Of a DNA stretch of 57,718 nt, positions 18,387 to 26,364 are shown piece after piece (within the stretch, counting starts at the first letter, position 1; each line of letters begins with the position of its first letter). The stretch covers positions 1 to 57,718 of the forward strand of contig JBDNCJ010000015.1 of NCBI GenBank assembly GCA_046719715.1, given 5' to 3'. The notes beneath the pieces are model-generated. The model was not told where the DNA came from, made no database searches, and worked only from the letters and a program-made list of their open reading frames with translations. The stretch comes from JANWWM01 sp046719715 (GTDB lineage Bacteria; Bacteroidota; Chlorobiia; Chlorobiales; Thermochlorobacteraceae). Position numbers and translations under genes: made by a program.

Positions 18387-19379
18387 TTAAAGACTTTTCT
18401 GCCATTTGACCAGTGCGCCGCCCCAAGTGTAGCCGGCGCCGTAGGTAGCAATGACGAGGTTGTCTCCGTCGTTTAGTTTCCCATGTTCGTCAAGTTCGGC
18501 AAGGCAAATCGGCACGGTTCCGGCGGTTGTGTTGCCGTATTTATCGATATTGACGGCGACTTTCTCCATGCTGATACCCATACGCTCGGCAGTCGCGCTG
18601 ATGATGCGTAAGTTGGCTTGATGCGGCACAAGGTAGGCGACATCATCAGCCGTCAGTTGATTACGATTCATGATTTCGGCGGCGACTTCAGCCATGCCAA
18701 TAACGGCGGATTTGAAGACGGTCTTCCCGTCTTGATGAATATAGTGCAAACGTTTGTCGACGGTTTCATGCGAAGCGGGCATAAGGCTACCCCCAGCTTT
18801 CATGTAAAGGTGGTCTTTGCCGTTGGTGCCGTCGCTGTAAAGGCGAAAGTCGAGCAAGCCGTATCCTTCTTTTGCAGGTTCAAGAAGCACACCGCCCGCA
18901 CCGTCTCCGAAAAGAATCGCCGTGTTGCGGTCTTGCATATCTAAAATGGCGGTCATTTTATCCGCGCCGAATACCAATACTTTTTTGTGCGCCCCCGATT
19001 CAATGAATTGCGCACCGGTAACGAGTGCATATAAAAATCCCGAACATGCGGCGGAAAGGTCGAATCCCCAAGCGTTTTTCGCCCTGATTAAATCTTGAAC
19101 CAAGCACGCCGCCGAAGGAAAAACCATATCGGGCGTAATCGTTCCAACAATGATGCAGTCGATTTCTTGCGCCGAAATGCCGCGCTTGTCTAAAATCTGA
19201 CGAGCGACTTCTGAACACATGTAGGCGGTGGCTTTGGTGGGGTCTTTAAGGAATCGACGCTCGACGATGCCGGTGCGGGTGCGAATCCACTCGTCGTTCG
19301 TTTCTAAGTTCTCGAAGTCAAAGTTCGTGAACCGGTCGGGTGGAAGGTATTTGGCTGTGGCTGTAATTGCCGCTTTCAT
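18387..19379 (-). CDS. fabH: 3-oxoacyl-ACP synthase III
   Basis: 330 aa from the ATG at 19379 (MKAAITATAKYLPPDRFTNF); a TTG two codons upstream is less likely. The catalytic residues are C112 (SAACSGFLYAL), H253 (VPHQANLRI) and N283 (YGNTTAGT). It starts fatty acid chains by condensing acetyl-CoA or a branched acyl-CoA with malonyl-ACP. It lies 29 bp after plsX on the same strand, the usual order. Confidence 0.97.
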   Translation of the reverse strand: MKAAITATAKYLPPDRFTNFDFENLETNDEWIRTRTGIVERRFLKDPTKATAYMCSEVARQILDKRGISAQEIDCIIVGTITPDMVFPSAACLVQDLIRAKNAWGFDLSAACSGFLYALVTGAQFIESGAHKKVLVFGADKMTAILDMQDRNTAILFGDGAGGVLLEPAKEGYGLLDFRLYSDGTNGKDHLYMKAGGSLMPASHETVDKRLHYIHQDGKTVFKSAVIGMAEVAAEIMNRNQLTADDVAYLVPHQANLRIISATAERMGISMEKVAVNIDKYGNTTAGTVPICLAELDEHGKLNDGDNLVIATYGAGYTWGGALVKWQKSL

Positions 19380-19408
19380 TCGCAAGTTTAAAAAATTCGT
19401 CCTGTAAT

Positions 19409-20416
19409 TTACGCAGATTTTAAGACTTCAGCAATGTGCGCATTGACTTCGCGCTCGACCATTTCTTCGGCGCGGAAAATTGCGTTCATAATCGCTGTCG
19501 GCGTGGATTTGCCATGGCAGATAATCGAGACCCCGTTCACCCCAAGTAGCGGCACGCCGCCGTAGCGTTCATAATCCATACCTTTAAGCATCGTTTTGAG
19601 CGGATTGCGCGCAATGCCGATGAGCAACTTATTGAGCAAATTTTCTTCGGCGTAAAGTTTCGCCTGTGCTTTAAGAAATGAGGGAATGCTTTCTCCGAAT
19701 TTCAAGAGGCAGTTTCCGACGAAGCCGTCGCAAATAATCACTTCGGCGTCGCCTTTGAGCATATCACGCCCTTCGACGTTGCCGATGAAGTTGAGTTTGC
19801 CTTTTTGGTGCGCTTCTCGAAGCGCGAGATGGGCTTCCTTGACGGTCTCCGTGCCTTTGGTCTCTTCTTCGCCGATGTTGAGCAAGCCGACTTTCGGCGA
19901 CGCAATGCCTTTGGTGTATTTAAGGTAAATCGAACCCATTTCGGCAAACTGAACGTAATGTTCGGGCTTGCAATCAATGCTTGCGCCAACATCAAAGACC
20001 ATCGTAACGCCTTTTGGTGAGGGGAAATACGCGCCTATCGTCGGGCGTTGAACGCCGGGCACGCGCCCCAGCGTAAAGAGCGACCCCGCCATTTGCGCGC
20101 CCGTGCTTCCTGCGCTGACAAACGCATCGGCTTTGCCTTCTTTACAAAGCCGAAGTCCGAGCATCATTGAGGAATTAGGTTTGGATTTGACGGCAGAGGC
20201 AGGCGATTCGTGCATTTCAATCACATCGGGCGCGTCAACGATTTCAATCGGGAGCGAGGCGGCACCCTGCTTTTGAAGTTCAGATTGGATTTGAGCGGAA
20301 TTGCCCGTCAAGATAATTTCAAAACGTCGGTTGGATTGCCGAAGCGACATGACCGCACCGGCGATGGGATGTTGAAGCGGAAAATCCCCGCCCATGGCAT
20401 CAACGACGATTTTCAT
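19409..20416 (-). CDS. plsX: phosphate acyltransferase PlsX
   Basis: 335 aa starting MKIVVDAMGGDFPLQHPIAG, the PlsX N-terminal signature. Conserved blocks ASAVKSKPNSSMMLGL and SAGSTGAQMAGSLF follow. It makes acyl-phosphate from acyl-ACP for phospholipid synthesis, peripheral at the membrane. It lies between rpmF and fabH. Confidence 0.96.
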   Translation of the reverse strand: MKIVVDAMGGDFPLQHPIAGAVMSLRQSNRRFEIILTGNSAQIQSELQKQGAASLPIEIVDAPDVIEMHESPASAVKSKPNSSMMLGLRLCKEGKADAFVSAGSTGAQMAGSLFTLGRVPGVQRPTIGAYFPSPKGVTMVFDVGASIDCKPEHYVQFAEMGSIYLKYTKGIASPKVGLLNIGEEETKGTETVKEAHLALREAHQKGKLNFIGNVEGRDMLKGDAEVIICDGFVGNCLLKFGESIPSFLKAQAKLYAEENLLNKLLIGIARNPLKTMLKGMDYERYGGVPLLGVNGVSIICHGKSTPTAIMNAIFRAEEMVEREVNAHIAEVLKSA

Positions 20417-20466
20417 TGAAGCGATTGGTTTGAAATCGAGCGACTTGAAAAAGTGATGAAGAGCGA

Positions 20467-20664
20467 TTATTCTGCCGCCTTTTCTGCTTTTTTAGCGACG
20501 ATTCTGCCGCGATAGTAACCGCAGTTGTGGCAAGCACGGTGCATCAAGGTCGTTGTGCCGCAATTTGGACATACAGTCATAGATGGTGCTTTGGTGCGGG
20601 CGTTGAACTGAGCGCGGCGTTTGTCGCGGCGCGTTCTCGACATTTTGCGTTTCGGATTCGGCAT
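20467..20664 (-). CDS. rpmF: 50S ribosomal protein L32
   Basis: 65 aa. MPNPKRKMSRTRRDKRRAQF is the L32 N-terminus. The zinc ribbon is complete, with CPNC (32-35) and CHNC (45-48). It lies between yceD and plsX, an arrangement common across bacteria. Confidence 0.97.
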   Translation of the reverse strand: MPNPKRKMSRTRRDKRRAQFNARTKAPSMTVCPNCGTTTLMHRACHNCGYYRGRIVAKKAEKAAE

Positions 20665-20694
20665 GGTCTCAAAAAGTTGAAAAATGAATAGAGA

Positions 20695-21234
20695 TTAGTT
20701 TTTAAATTTTTTGCTCATTTCAGCCAGCTTCTGTTGCCAAGTGCTTTCATGTGCCTGATGGTGTGTGCGTGAAAATTCGCGCTCAATCGGCGCGTCGTTT
20801 TCGGCACAAGTCGTGTCTTGGCAGACGTTTTTCATTGGCACAGCCAGAAGCAAGGTTTCGCGCACGTCGGTCGTTAAGTCGATATGCGTGTCGTTTTTGG
20901 AAAGCACTCGAACATCATCATCAGAATCGCTTGCTACTGCGCCAGAGTGCAGAAACAAAATTCGATAGTCGCCTGAAAGTTTTTTGTGCGTCGGCGCGAG
21001 GCATCGGTCGCATTGAAGCAACGCAATCGTGCTCACGGAAAGTTCAACGACGATTTCCGTCATCGCTTTGATGAGCGTCGCCGTGATGAAAATCGGCGCG
21101 GAAAACCGTTCAGTATCAATCAACTTGTCGGCAAAGTCGCTTGCCACGCACTCAAAGTTGTAGTGATGAACGCCGTTCGTCAAATTGGATATTTTGATGT
21201 GCGCGATGCGTTTGCCCTCATGCTCGTGCTTCAT
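20695..21234 (-). CDS. yceD: YceD/DUF177 family protein
   Basis: 179 aa. It has the DUF177 pattern of a beta-rich N-terminal half, a CxxC pair (QCDRCLAP, about 74-81), then a second Cys pair CQDTTC (about 138-143). It lies immediately before rpmF, the near-universal position of this family, which has been linked to 23S rRNA accumulation. The acidic stretch SDSDDDV between the halves is variable. First gene of the yceD-rpmF-plsX-fab cluster, with a candidate promoter just upstream. Confidence 0.85.
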   Translation of the reverse strand: MKHEHEGKRIAHIKISNLTNGVHHYNFECVASDFADKLIDTERFSAPIFITATLIKAMTEIVVELSVSTIALLQCDRCLAPTHKKLSGDYRILFLHSGAVASDSDDDVRVLSKNDTHIDLTTDVRETLLLAVPMKNVCQDTTCAENDAPIEREFSRTHHQAHESTWQQKLAEMSKKFKN

Positions 21235-21274
21235 GGTTCTCGTTGCAAGACGCTTAAACTCGAAAAAAGAGCCG

Positions 21275-21282
21275 CAAATATA
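21275..21282 (-). promoter_or_regulatory. candidate -7 element for the yceD-rpmF-fab operon
   Basis: On the minus strand 21282-21275 reads TATATTTG, a perfect TAnnTTTG box, 41 bp before the yceD ATG. No clear TTTG lies 19 bp upstream, so the promoter is supported by the -7 box alone. Confidence 0.4.
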
Positions 21283-21404
21283 GCACTTTTGAGCGGAAAT
21301 AAAAGCATCGGAGCAAGATTTCGCGGGAGATGGAGTTGAAAAGAAAACGCGCGAGGGCGGAATCGCGCGTTGTGGATTCAGGGTGCTTCGCTTTTTTATG
21401 CTTC

Positions 21405-22499
21405 TTATTCTTCAGGTGCGCCGTCGTCTTCGGCTTCGGGTGCGCCGGTGAATTTATCCGTTTCGCCTTGCATCATCACTTCGCGGGTTTGTGCGTAGAT
21501 TTTGTCGTAAAGGTCTTTGTTCTCTTTCAATGTAACTTTCACATTCTCGCGTCCTTGTCCAATTTTCTCGCCTTCGTAGCTGAACCACGCGCCCGACTTT
21601 TTGATGATGCCGAACTCGACGGCGAGGTCGATGAGTTCGCCGAGTTTTGAAATGCCTTCGCCATAGACGATGTCGAACTCAACTTCTTTGAACGGCGGCG
21701 CGACTTTATTCTTGACGACTTTGACTTTGGTGCGATTGCCGATGATGTCAGTGCCTTCTTTGATTTGCCCGATGCGCCGAATGTCGAGCCGAACTGACGC
21801 ATAGAATTTCAAAGCTTTACCGCCCGTTGTGGTTTCAGGGCTTCCATACATGACACCGATTTTGTCGCGCAGTTGGTTAATGAAGATGACAAGGCAGCTT
21901 GATTTTGAAATCACGCCGGTGAGTTTACGCAGGGCTTGCGACATAAGCCGTGCCTGTAAGCCAACAGTGGCTTCGCCCATTTCGCCTTCTAATTCGGCTT
22001 GGGGCACGAGTGCGGCGACGGAGTCGACGACCACAATATCGACCGCATTGCTTCGAACCAGCGTATCGACAATCGTCAGTGCCTGCTCGCCCGACTCTGG
22101 TTGTGAAAATAGGAGCGACTTGGTATCGACGCCAATTTTGCGTGCATAAGCGGGGTCAAAGGCGTGTTCGGCATCGACAAAGGCGGCAACCCCGCCTTCC
22201 TTCTGCGTTTCGGCTATCGTATGAAGCGCAATGGTTGTTTTTCCCGACGATTCCGGTCCGTAGATTTCAATGACTCTGCCCTTCGGAAGCCCGCCCACGC
22301 CTAAGGCAAAATCGAGCGTGATAGAGCCGGTAGAGACCGCCTGCACTTGCATCGCCGCGTCGTCGCCCAGTTTCATAATCGTGCCTTTGCCGAACTGTTT
22401 TTCAAGCGCGTCAACGGCGAGGTCAAGTTGTTTTTTCTTTTCAGGATTAATTTTAGAGAGCGTGTCTTTCTCTTTGGTTGCGGTTTTCTCTTTTGCCAT
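21405..22499 (-). CDS. recA: recombinase RecA
   Basis: 364 aa. Walker A GPESSGKT is at 81-88. The blocks FVDAEHAFDP and VVVDSVAALVPQAELEGEMG and loop-2 region ETTTGGKALKFYASVRLDIR are all present. The C-terminal tail is acidic (EAEDDGAPEE). It forms the filament for homologous recombination and SOS LexA cleavage. It stands alone, upstream of the fab cluster promoter and divergent from the ATP-grasp gene. Confidence 0.98.
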   Translation of the reverse strand: MAKEKTATKEKDTLSKINPEKKKQLDLAVDALEKQFGKGTIMKLGDDAAMQVQAVSTGSITLDFALGVGGLPKGRVIEIYGPESSGKTTIALHTIAETQKEGGVAAFVDAEHAFDPAYARKIGVDTKSLLFSQPESGEQALTIVDTLVRSNAVDIVVVDSVAALVPQAELEGEMGEATVGLQARLMSQALRKLTGVISKSSCLVIFINQLRDKIGVMYGSPETTTGGKALKFYASVRLDIRRIGQIKEGTDIIGNRTKVKVVKNKVAPPFKEVEFDIVYGEGISKLGELIDLAVEFGIIKKSGAWFSYEGEKIGQGRENVKVTLKENKDLYDKIYAQTREVMMQGETDKFTGAPEAEDDGAPEE

Positions 22500-22642
22500 A
22501 TCCAGATGGACGGTTGAAGTTGAGAGCGAATTTCGGTTTTGAATGAGAATTGAAGTTAATCACTTCTCGCTAAATTCAAAGCCTGCAATCTGCGCAAGAA
22601 AGAGATTGTGTATTTTCAGCCGTTCAATTTTTTTATCAACCA

Positions 22643-23554
22643 ATGACGGAAACCATAGACCTTGTCGCCCTGTGGGAGTGGGAATTTGATAAAGAATTTA
22701 TCCGATACCTTCAAGACGAGTCGGCGCAGGCGAACTTACGCTTTGAGCACATCACCACGTACGATATTGACGCGTTTATTTCCGAACTTCAATCGGGCAA
22801 CATTCGCTTTTCCACGCTTCTTGACCGCGCCATCGACACCAACGACGCCTTCGCGCCCGTTCAAACTTGGGCGCATCAAAACAAAGCCGCCATCATCAAC
22901 CCATACAGAGAGTCGCTTCGCACGCTCAATAAAACCGAGATGCACTACGCGCTCATGAAAGCCGGCGTCAATGTGCCTTTCACCGTGATGCTCCCCTCGA
23001 TTGAAAAAATGCGCTGGATTGATGAAGCCCTCATGAAGGAAGTTTTCAAATTGCCATTGCCCTTTGTCTTGAAACCTGCGCATGGCGGCGGCGGCGAAGG
23101 CGTTATCAAAAACGTCACCTCTCACCACCATGTTCATGACGGACGCAAATTGTGCTACTGGGATTCTTACCTTGCCCAAGAGCGCGTGTATCCGAAATAC
23201 CTATACGGCTGGCGATGTTGGTTTCGAGTGTATTGGAACTTCGGCGATGTTGAAATCGTCTGGTGGGACGACACGACGCTCATTTATCGCCCCTTTTCCG
23301 AAAAAGACAAGCCGCGCGTGCGTTTCGATGAAATCAAATCCATGATGACGCGCATTGCAGAAGTGGCGAAGCTGCACTTTTTCTCAACCGAAATTGTGCT
23401 GACGCGCGAGGACAAGCTCGTCGCCGTCGATTACATCAACGACCAAATTGACCTGCGCCTGAAATCCAAACACTACGACGGCGTGCCTGATGACATCGTC
23501 CGAAAAATCGCGCGCAACATCGCTCGCTTTGCCCAGCAACACAAGCACGCATGA
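22643..23554 (+). CDS. ATP-grasp (RimK-like) ligase of unknown substrate
   Basis: 303 aa. The order of motifs fits the ATP-grasp fold: K144 with the glycine loop PAHGGGGEGV (145-154), E180 at the hinge (AQERV), and the metal ligands E250 (FSTEIVL) and D263/N266 (VDYIND). The N-terminal 110 residues look like a pre-grasp domain, with NKTEMHYALMKAGVNVPFTV resembling the RimK-type entry. Such enzymes join a carboxylate to an amine with ATP. The substrate cannot be read. Its stop overlaps the start of a uracil-DNA glycosylase gene by ATGA (23551-23554), so the pair is translationally coupled. Confidence 0.72.
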   Translation: MTETIDLVALWEWEFDKEFIRYLQDESAQANLRFEHITTYDIDAFISELQSGNIRFSTLLDRAIDTNDAFAPVQTWAHQNKAAIINPYRESLRTLNKTEMHYALMKAGVNVPFTVMLPSIEKMRWIDEALMKEVFKLPLPFVLKPAHGGGGEGVIKNVTSHHHVHDGRKLCYWDSYLAQERVYPKYLYGWRCWFRVYWNFGDVEIVWWDDTTLIYRPFSEKDKPRVRFDEIKSMMTRIAEVAKLHFFSTEIVLTREDKLVAVDYINDQIDLRLKSKHYDGVPDDIVRKIARNIARFAQQHKHA

Positions 23555-24231
23555 CCACCTTCGCCGATAAAGCCATCGCGTTTTTTCAATCGCTCCGCTT
23601 TCCTGCCCGCTTGCCAAAGTCCATTCAAGTCATGAACCCCTATCAAGACGCGGCAACCTTCGACATTGTCAAAGAGTTCTTCCAAAAATTTTACAGCGAT
23701 AACGCACAACGGGTGTTCCTTTGGGGCATCAATCCGGGACGCTTCGGCGGCGGCATTACGGGAATTCCTTTCACCGACCCCTTCGCGCTCACGACATTTT
23801 TGAAGATTCCGCACCGCCTCACAGGCAAGCGGGAACTTTCGTCAGAATTTATCTATCGCGTTGTGGAAAAATGGGGCGGCGCGAAAAAGTTCTACGGAGC
23901 GTTTTACATCAACAGCCTCTCGCCGCTTGGTTTTACAAGGTTTGGGAAGAATTACAACTTTTATGACGATGCGGCATTGATGAAAGCATGCGAGCCGTTT
24001 ATCGCCAAGTGCATTGCCGCGCAACTTGAATTTGGCGCAAATCCAAAAACAGCGATTTGTCTCGGCACAGGTAAACTTTACGACGTTTTTTCACGACTGA
24101 ACGACGCGCATCGCTTCTTTGAAAACATCATGCCGATTGAACACCCGCGATTCATTATGCAGTATCGGCGTAAGCAAATGGACGCGTTCATCGAAAAATA
24201 TATCGCCACGCTGACAGCCGTGCTTGATTAA
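23551..24231 (+). CDS. SMUG2-type uracil-DNA glycosylase family protein (DUF4918)
   Basis: 226 aa. The UDG-superfamily first motif is GINPGRFGGGITGIPFTDP (59-77), and the second motif is HPRFIMQYRRKQ (198-209), which matches SMUG2/DUF4918 proteins. N121 in YINSLSPLGF is the conserved mid-protein block of this family. The expected role is removal of uracil or oxidised pyrimidines from DNA. Coupled by a 4 bp overlap to the ATP-grasp gene; its end overlaps convergent rfbB by 4 bp. Confidence 0.8.
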   Translation: MTTFADKAIAFFQSLRFPARLPKSIQVMNPYQDAATFDIVKEFFQKFYSDNAQRVFLWGINPGRFGGGITGIPFTDPFALTTFLKIPHRLTGKRELSSEFIYRVVEKWGGAKKFYGAFYINSLSPLGFTRFGKNYNFYDDAALMKACEPFIAKCIAAQLEFGANPKTAICLGTGKLYDVFSRLNDAHRFFENIMPIEHPRFIMQYRRKQMDAFIEKYIATLTAVLD

Positions 24232-25238
24232 CGCTTTTCGTATTGCAGTTCGTAATACTTTTGATATTCACCGCTTAAAATGCGCTCCCACCACTTGCGA
24301 TTCTCTAAATACCATTGGATTGTTTTTTCAATGCCGGTCTCAAAAGTTTCTTGGGGTGTCCAGCCGAGTTCGCGCTCGATTTTGCTGGCGTCGATGGCGT
24401 AGCGGCGGTCGTGTCCGGGGCGGTCTTTGACGAAGGCGATGAGACTTTCAGGTTTGCCAAGTTTGTGCAAGATGAGTTTAACGATATCGATGTTTCGCTT
24501 TTCGTTGTGCCCGCCGATGTTGTAGACTTCGCCGAATTTGCCCTTGTGCAACACGATGTCAATGGCGCGGCAATGGTCTTCAACATAGAGCCAATCGCGC
24601 ACATTTAAGCCGTCGCCATAAACGGGAAGCGGTTTGTCGTTGAGCGCATTGGCAATCATGAGCGGAATGAGTTTTTCGGGAAAGTGATAAGGTCCGTAGT
24701 TGTTGGAGCATCGGGTAATGAGCGTCGGCATATTGAAGGTTTCGTGATAGGCACGCACCAAAAAGTCTGCACCGGCTTTGCTTGCCGAGTAGGGCGAGTT
24801 TGGCGCGAGCGGCGTTTCTTCGGTGAAGTAGCCTGTTTCGCCGAGCGTGCCATAGACTTCGTCGGTAGAGACTTGCAAGAACTTTTCTACGCCGAAGGTC
24901 TTTGCCGCATCTAAGAGCGTTTGCGTGCCGAGCACATTCGTTTCAACGAACACCTTTGCGCCGAGAATGCTTCTATCGACGTGGGATTCAGCGGCAAAGT
25001 TCACAACAGTATCCACGTTTTCTTCTGTGAAAATTTTTTCAACAAGCAAGCGGTCGCAAATGTCGCCTTTGATGAATGTGTAATTCGAGTGCGACTCAAC
25101 GTCGGCGAGATTTTCCAAATTGCCTGCGTAAGTAAGTTTGTCAAGGTTGATGATGCGATAGGCGTGCGTGCGAAGCATGTGGCGAACGAAGTTGCTTCCG
25201 ATGAAGCCGGCGCCGCCGGTAACAAGAATGGTTTTCAT
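24228..25238 (-). CDS. rfbB: dTDP-glucose 4,6-dehydratase
   Basis: 336 aa extended SDR. It has NAD motif TGGAGFIGSN (7-16), the dehydratase residues in STDEVYG and the catalytic YSASK. RRYAIDASKIERELGW is the RmlB C-terminal substrate-binding block. It converts dTDP-glucose to dTDP-4-keto-6-deoxyglucose for surface polysaccharide. No rfbA, rfbC or rfbD genes are adjacent. Its start overlaps the stop of the small upstream gene by 4 bp, giving a tight three-gene unit with the TspO-like gene. Confidence 0.93.
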   Translation of the reverse strand: MKTILVTGGAGFIGSNFVRHMLRTHAYRIINLDKLTYAGNLENLADVESHSNYTFIKGDICDRLLVEKIFTEENVDTVVNFAAESHVDRSILGAKVFVETNVLGTQTLLDAAKTFGVEKFLQVSTDEVYGTLGETGYFTEETPLAPNSPYSASKAGADFLVRAYHETFNMPTLITRCSNNYGPYHFPEKLIPLMIANALNDKPLPVYGDGLNVRDWLYVEDHCRAIDIVLHKGKFGEVYNIGGHNEKRNIDIVKLILHKLGKPESLIAFVKDRPGHDRRYAIDASKIERELGWTPQETFETGIEKTIQWYLENRKWWERILSGEYQKYYELQYEKR

Positions 25239-25438
25239 GATGGTGATTCGTCTGAATTGTCGCCCAATTTAGTCTTTTTCAGTTGTGCGTTCAAGAGCCG
25301 CTTTTCGTAGCGGCGATTGCGTCGACGGGCTTTTTCGTCGGTGGCGCGTTTCGAGGCGCGTTTATCTTTGACGATGAGGTGCAGGTCGCGAGCGTCGTCC
25401 CAATCGTTCAGGTCAGTGGTGTAAGTGCGTTTTGGCAT
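25235..25438 (-). CDS. small basic protein of unknown function
   Basis: 67 aa from the ATG at 25438 (MPKRTYTTDLNDWDDARDLH). It is very rich in Lys/Arg in the middle (KDKRASKRATDEKARRRNRR) with an acidic-polar tail, and probably forms a charged helix. It overlaps the rfbB start by ATGA and starts 4 bp after the TspO-like gene stop. This tight packing supports it being real. I recognise no family. Confidence 0.6.
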   Translation of the reverse strand: MPKRTYTTDLNDWDDARDLHLIVKDKRASKRATDEKARRRNRRYEKRLLNAQLKKTKLGDNSDESPS

Positions 25439-25442
25439 TGGG

Positions 25443-25973
25443 TTATACGTGATTGAAAATCGGAGCAGTCGCAAAAAATTCGTCGGGCGTATAAGCAAGT
25501 TGCCAACCTGAAATAGCCGTCGCCAGCGTGAGCCAAACCATCAACGGCGTGAGCAGAAGCGCGTAACGCTTGTCCGACTCTTGGTAGCCGAACCAAAGGT
25601 TGAATGCGTTGGTCAGAAACATGCCGAAAGTGGCGGCGAACCCCAAAATCGGACTGTGCAAGCCGAAATAAACCCAACTGAACATCGAGAAAAACGACCA
25701 TAACCCGACGTAGCACCAAAACATTGCGCCTTGCCGCGCCGATGCCTGCATCTTTTGGAGCAACTGAAATCCCGCCATCACCATCAGCACTTGAAGCATA
25801 ATCCAAATTGGCGCAAACGCCCAATCGGGGGGCATAAACGGCGGACGTCCGACCGAATCCAAATACGTGCGTGTGGCTAATCGCCCGCCAGACAACAAGT
25901 TGATGCCGATGTAAAATAAAACCCCGTGATACCAACGAAGTCGAGACCAAACCCAATGAAGATGTAAATTCAT
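25443..25973 (-). CDS. TspO/MBR family membrane protein
   Basis: 176 aa with five hydrophobic segments. The block RPPFMPPDWAFAPIWIMLQV (about 43-62) matches the TspO signature of a Pro-rich entry, W-x-FxPxW and a following helix, and LTNAFNLWFGYQESDKRY fits the late N-x-xW region. TspO proteins bind tetrapyrroles and sterols and modulate porphyrin export or stress responses. The N-terminal segment is more divergent than in classic TspO. It is the first gene of a tight unit with the 67-aa protein and rfbB. Confidence 0.7.
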   Translation of the reverse strand: MNLHLHWVWSRLRWYHGVLFYIGINLLSGGRLATRTYLDSVGRPPFMPPDWAFAPIWIMLQVLMVMAGFQLLQKMQASARQGAMFWCYVGLWSFFSMFSWVYFGLHSPILGFAATFGMFLTNAFNLWFGYQESDKRYALLLTPLMVWLTLATAISGWQLAYTPDEFFATAPIFNHV

Positions 25974-26364
25974 AGTTGAATGCGTTGTTGACGTTCAAAC
26001 TCACAACACAAATCCGCGATTGAGAGGTTTCCCAACCGGTCGGTTTCCTTGACTATGGAAAATTTATTTTTCAGTTAGCACACCAACCTGAAATATCAGT
26101 TCCAAATAGGTTCAAAATGAGGCTTTGGGCGTTCAAGGCGGGCTATTTTCGGGAGCAAGGCAGATTCAAGAGTTTTTCCCGAACCGTTCCCGAACCGTTT
26201 AATCGCGAGTGGCGGATTTCAGTGCCAGACGTGTGCGTTTTACTTAAACGGGTAGAGTTTTCCGAGGGTTGTGAAGTCGCGACGCTCTCCCCATCGCGAC
26301 CGCGCATGATAGGGAGAGACGTTGCCAAGCGTCAAGAACGACGTTGCTCCGACTTACGTGTCGG
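25974..26364. other. intergenic region without a supported gene
   Basis: 391 bp between acs (minus, ends 26365) and the TspO-like gene start. I see an 11-bp tandem duplication (CCCGAACCGTT twice, about 26178-26199) and a 7-bp stem CTCTCCC/GGGAGAG (26285-26291 with 26312-26318) just after the acs stop, which may help end acs transcripts. Open frames here are antisense and not protein-like. Confidence 0.5.
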
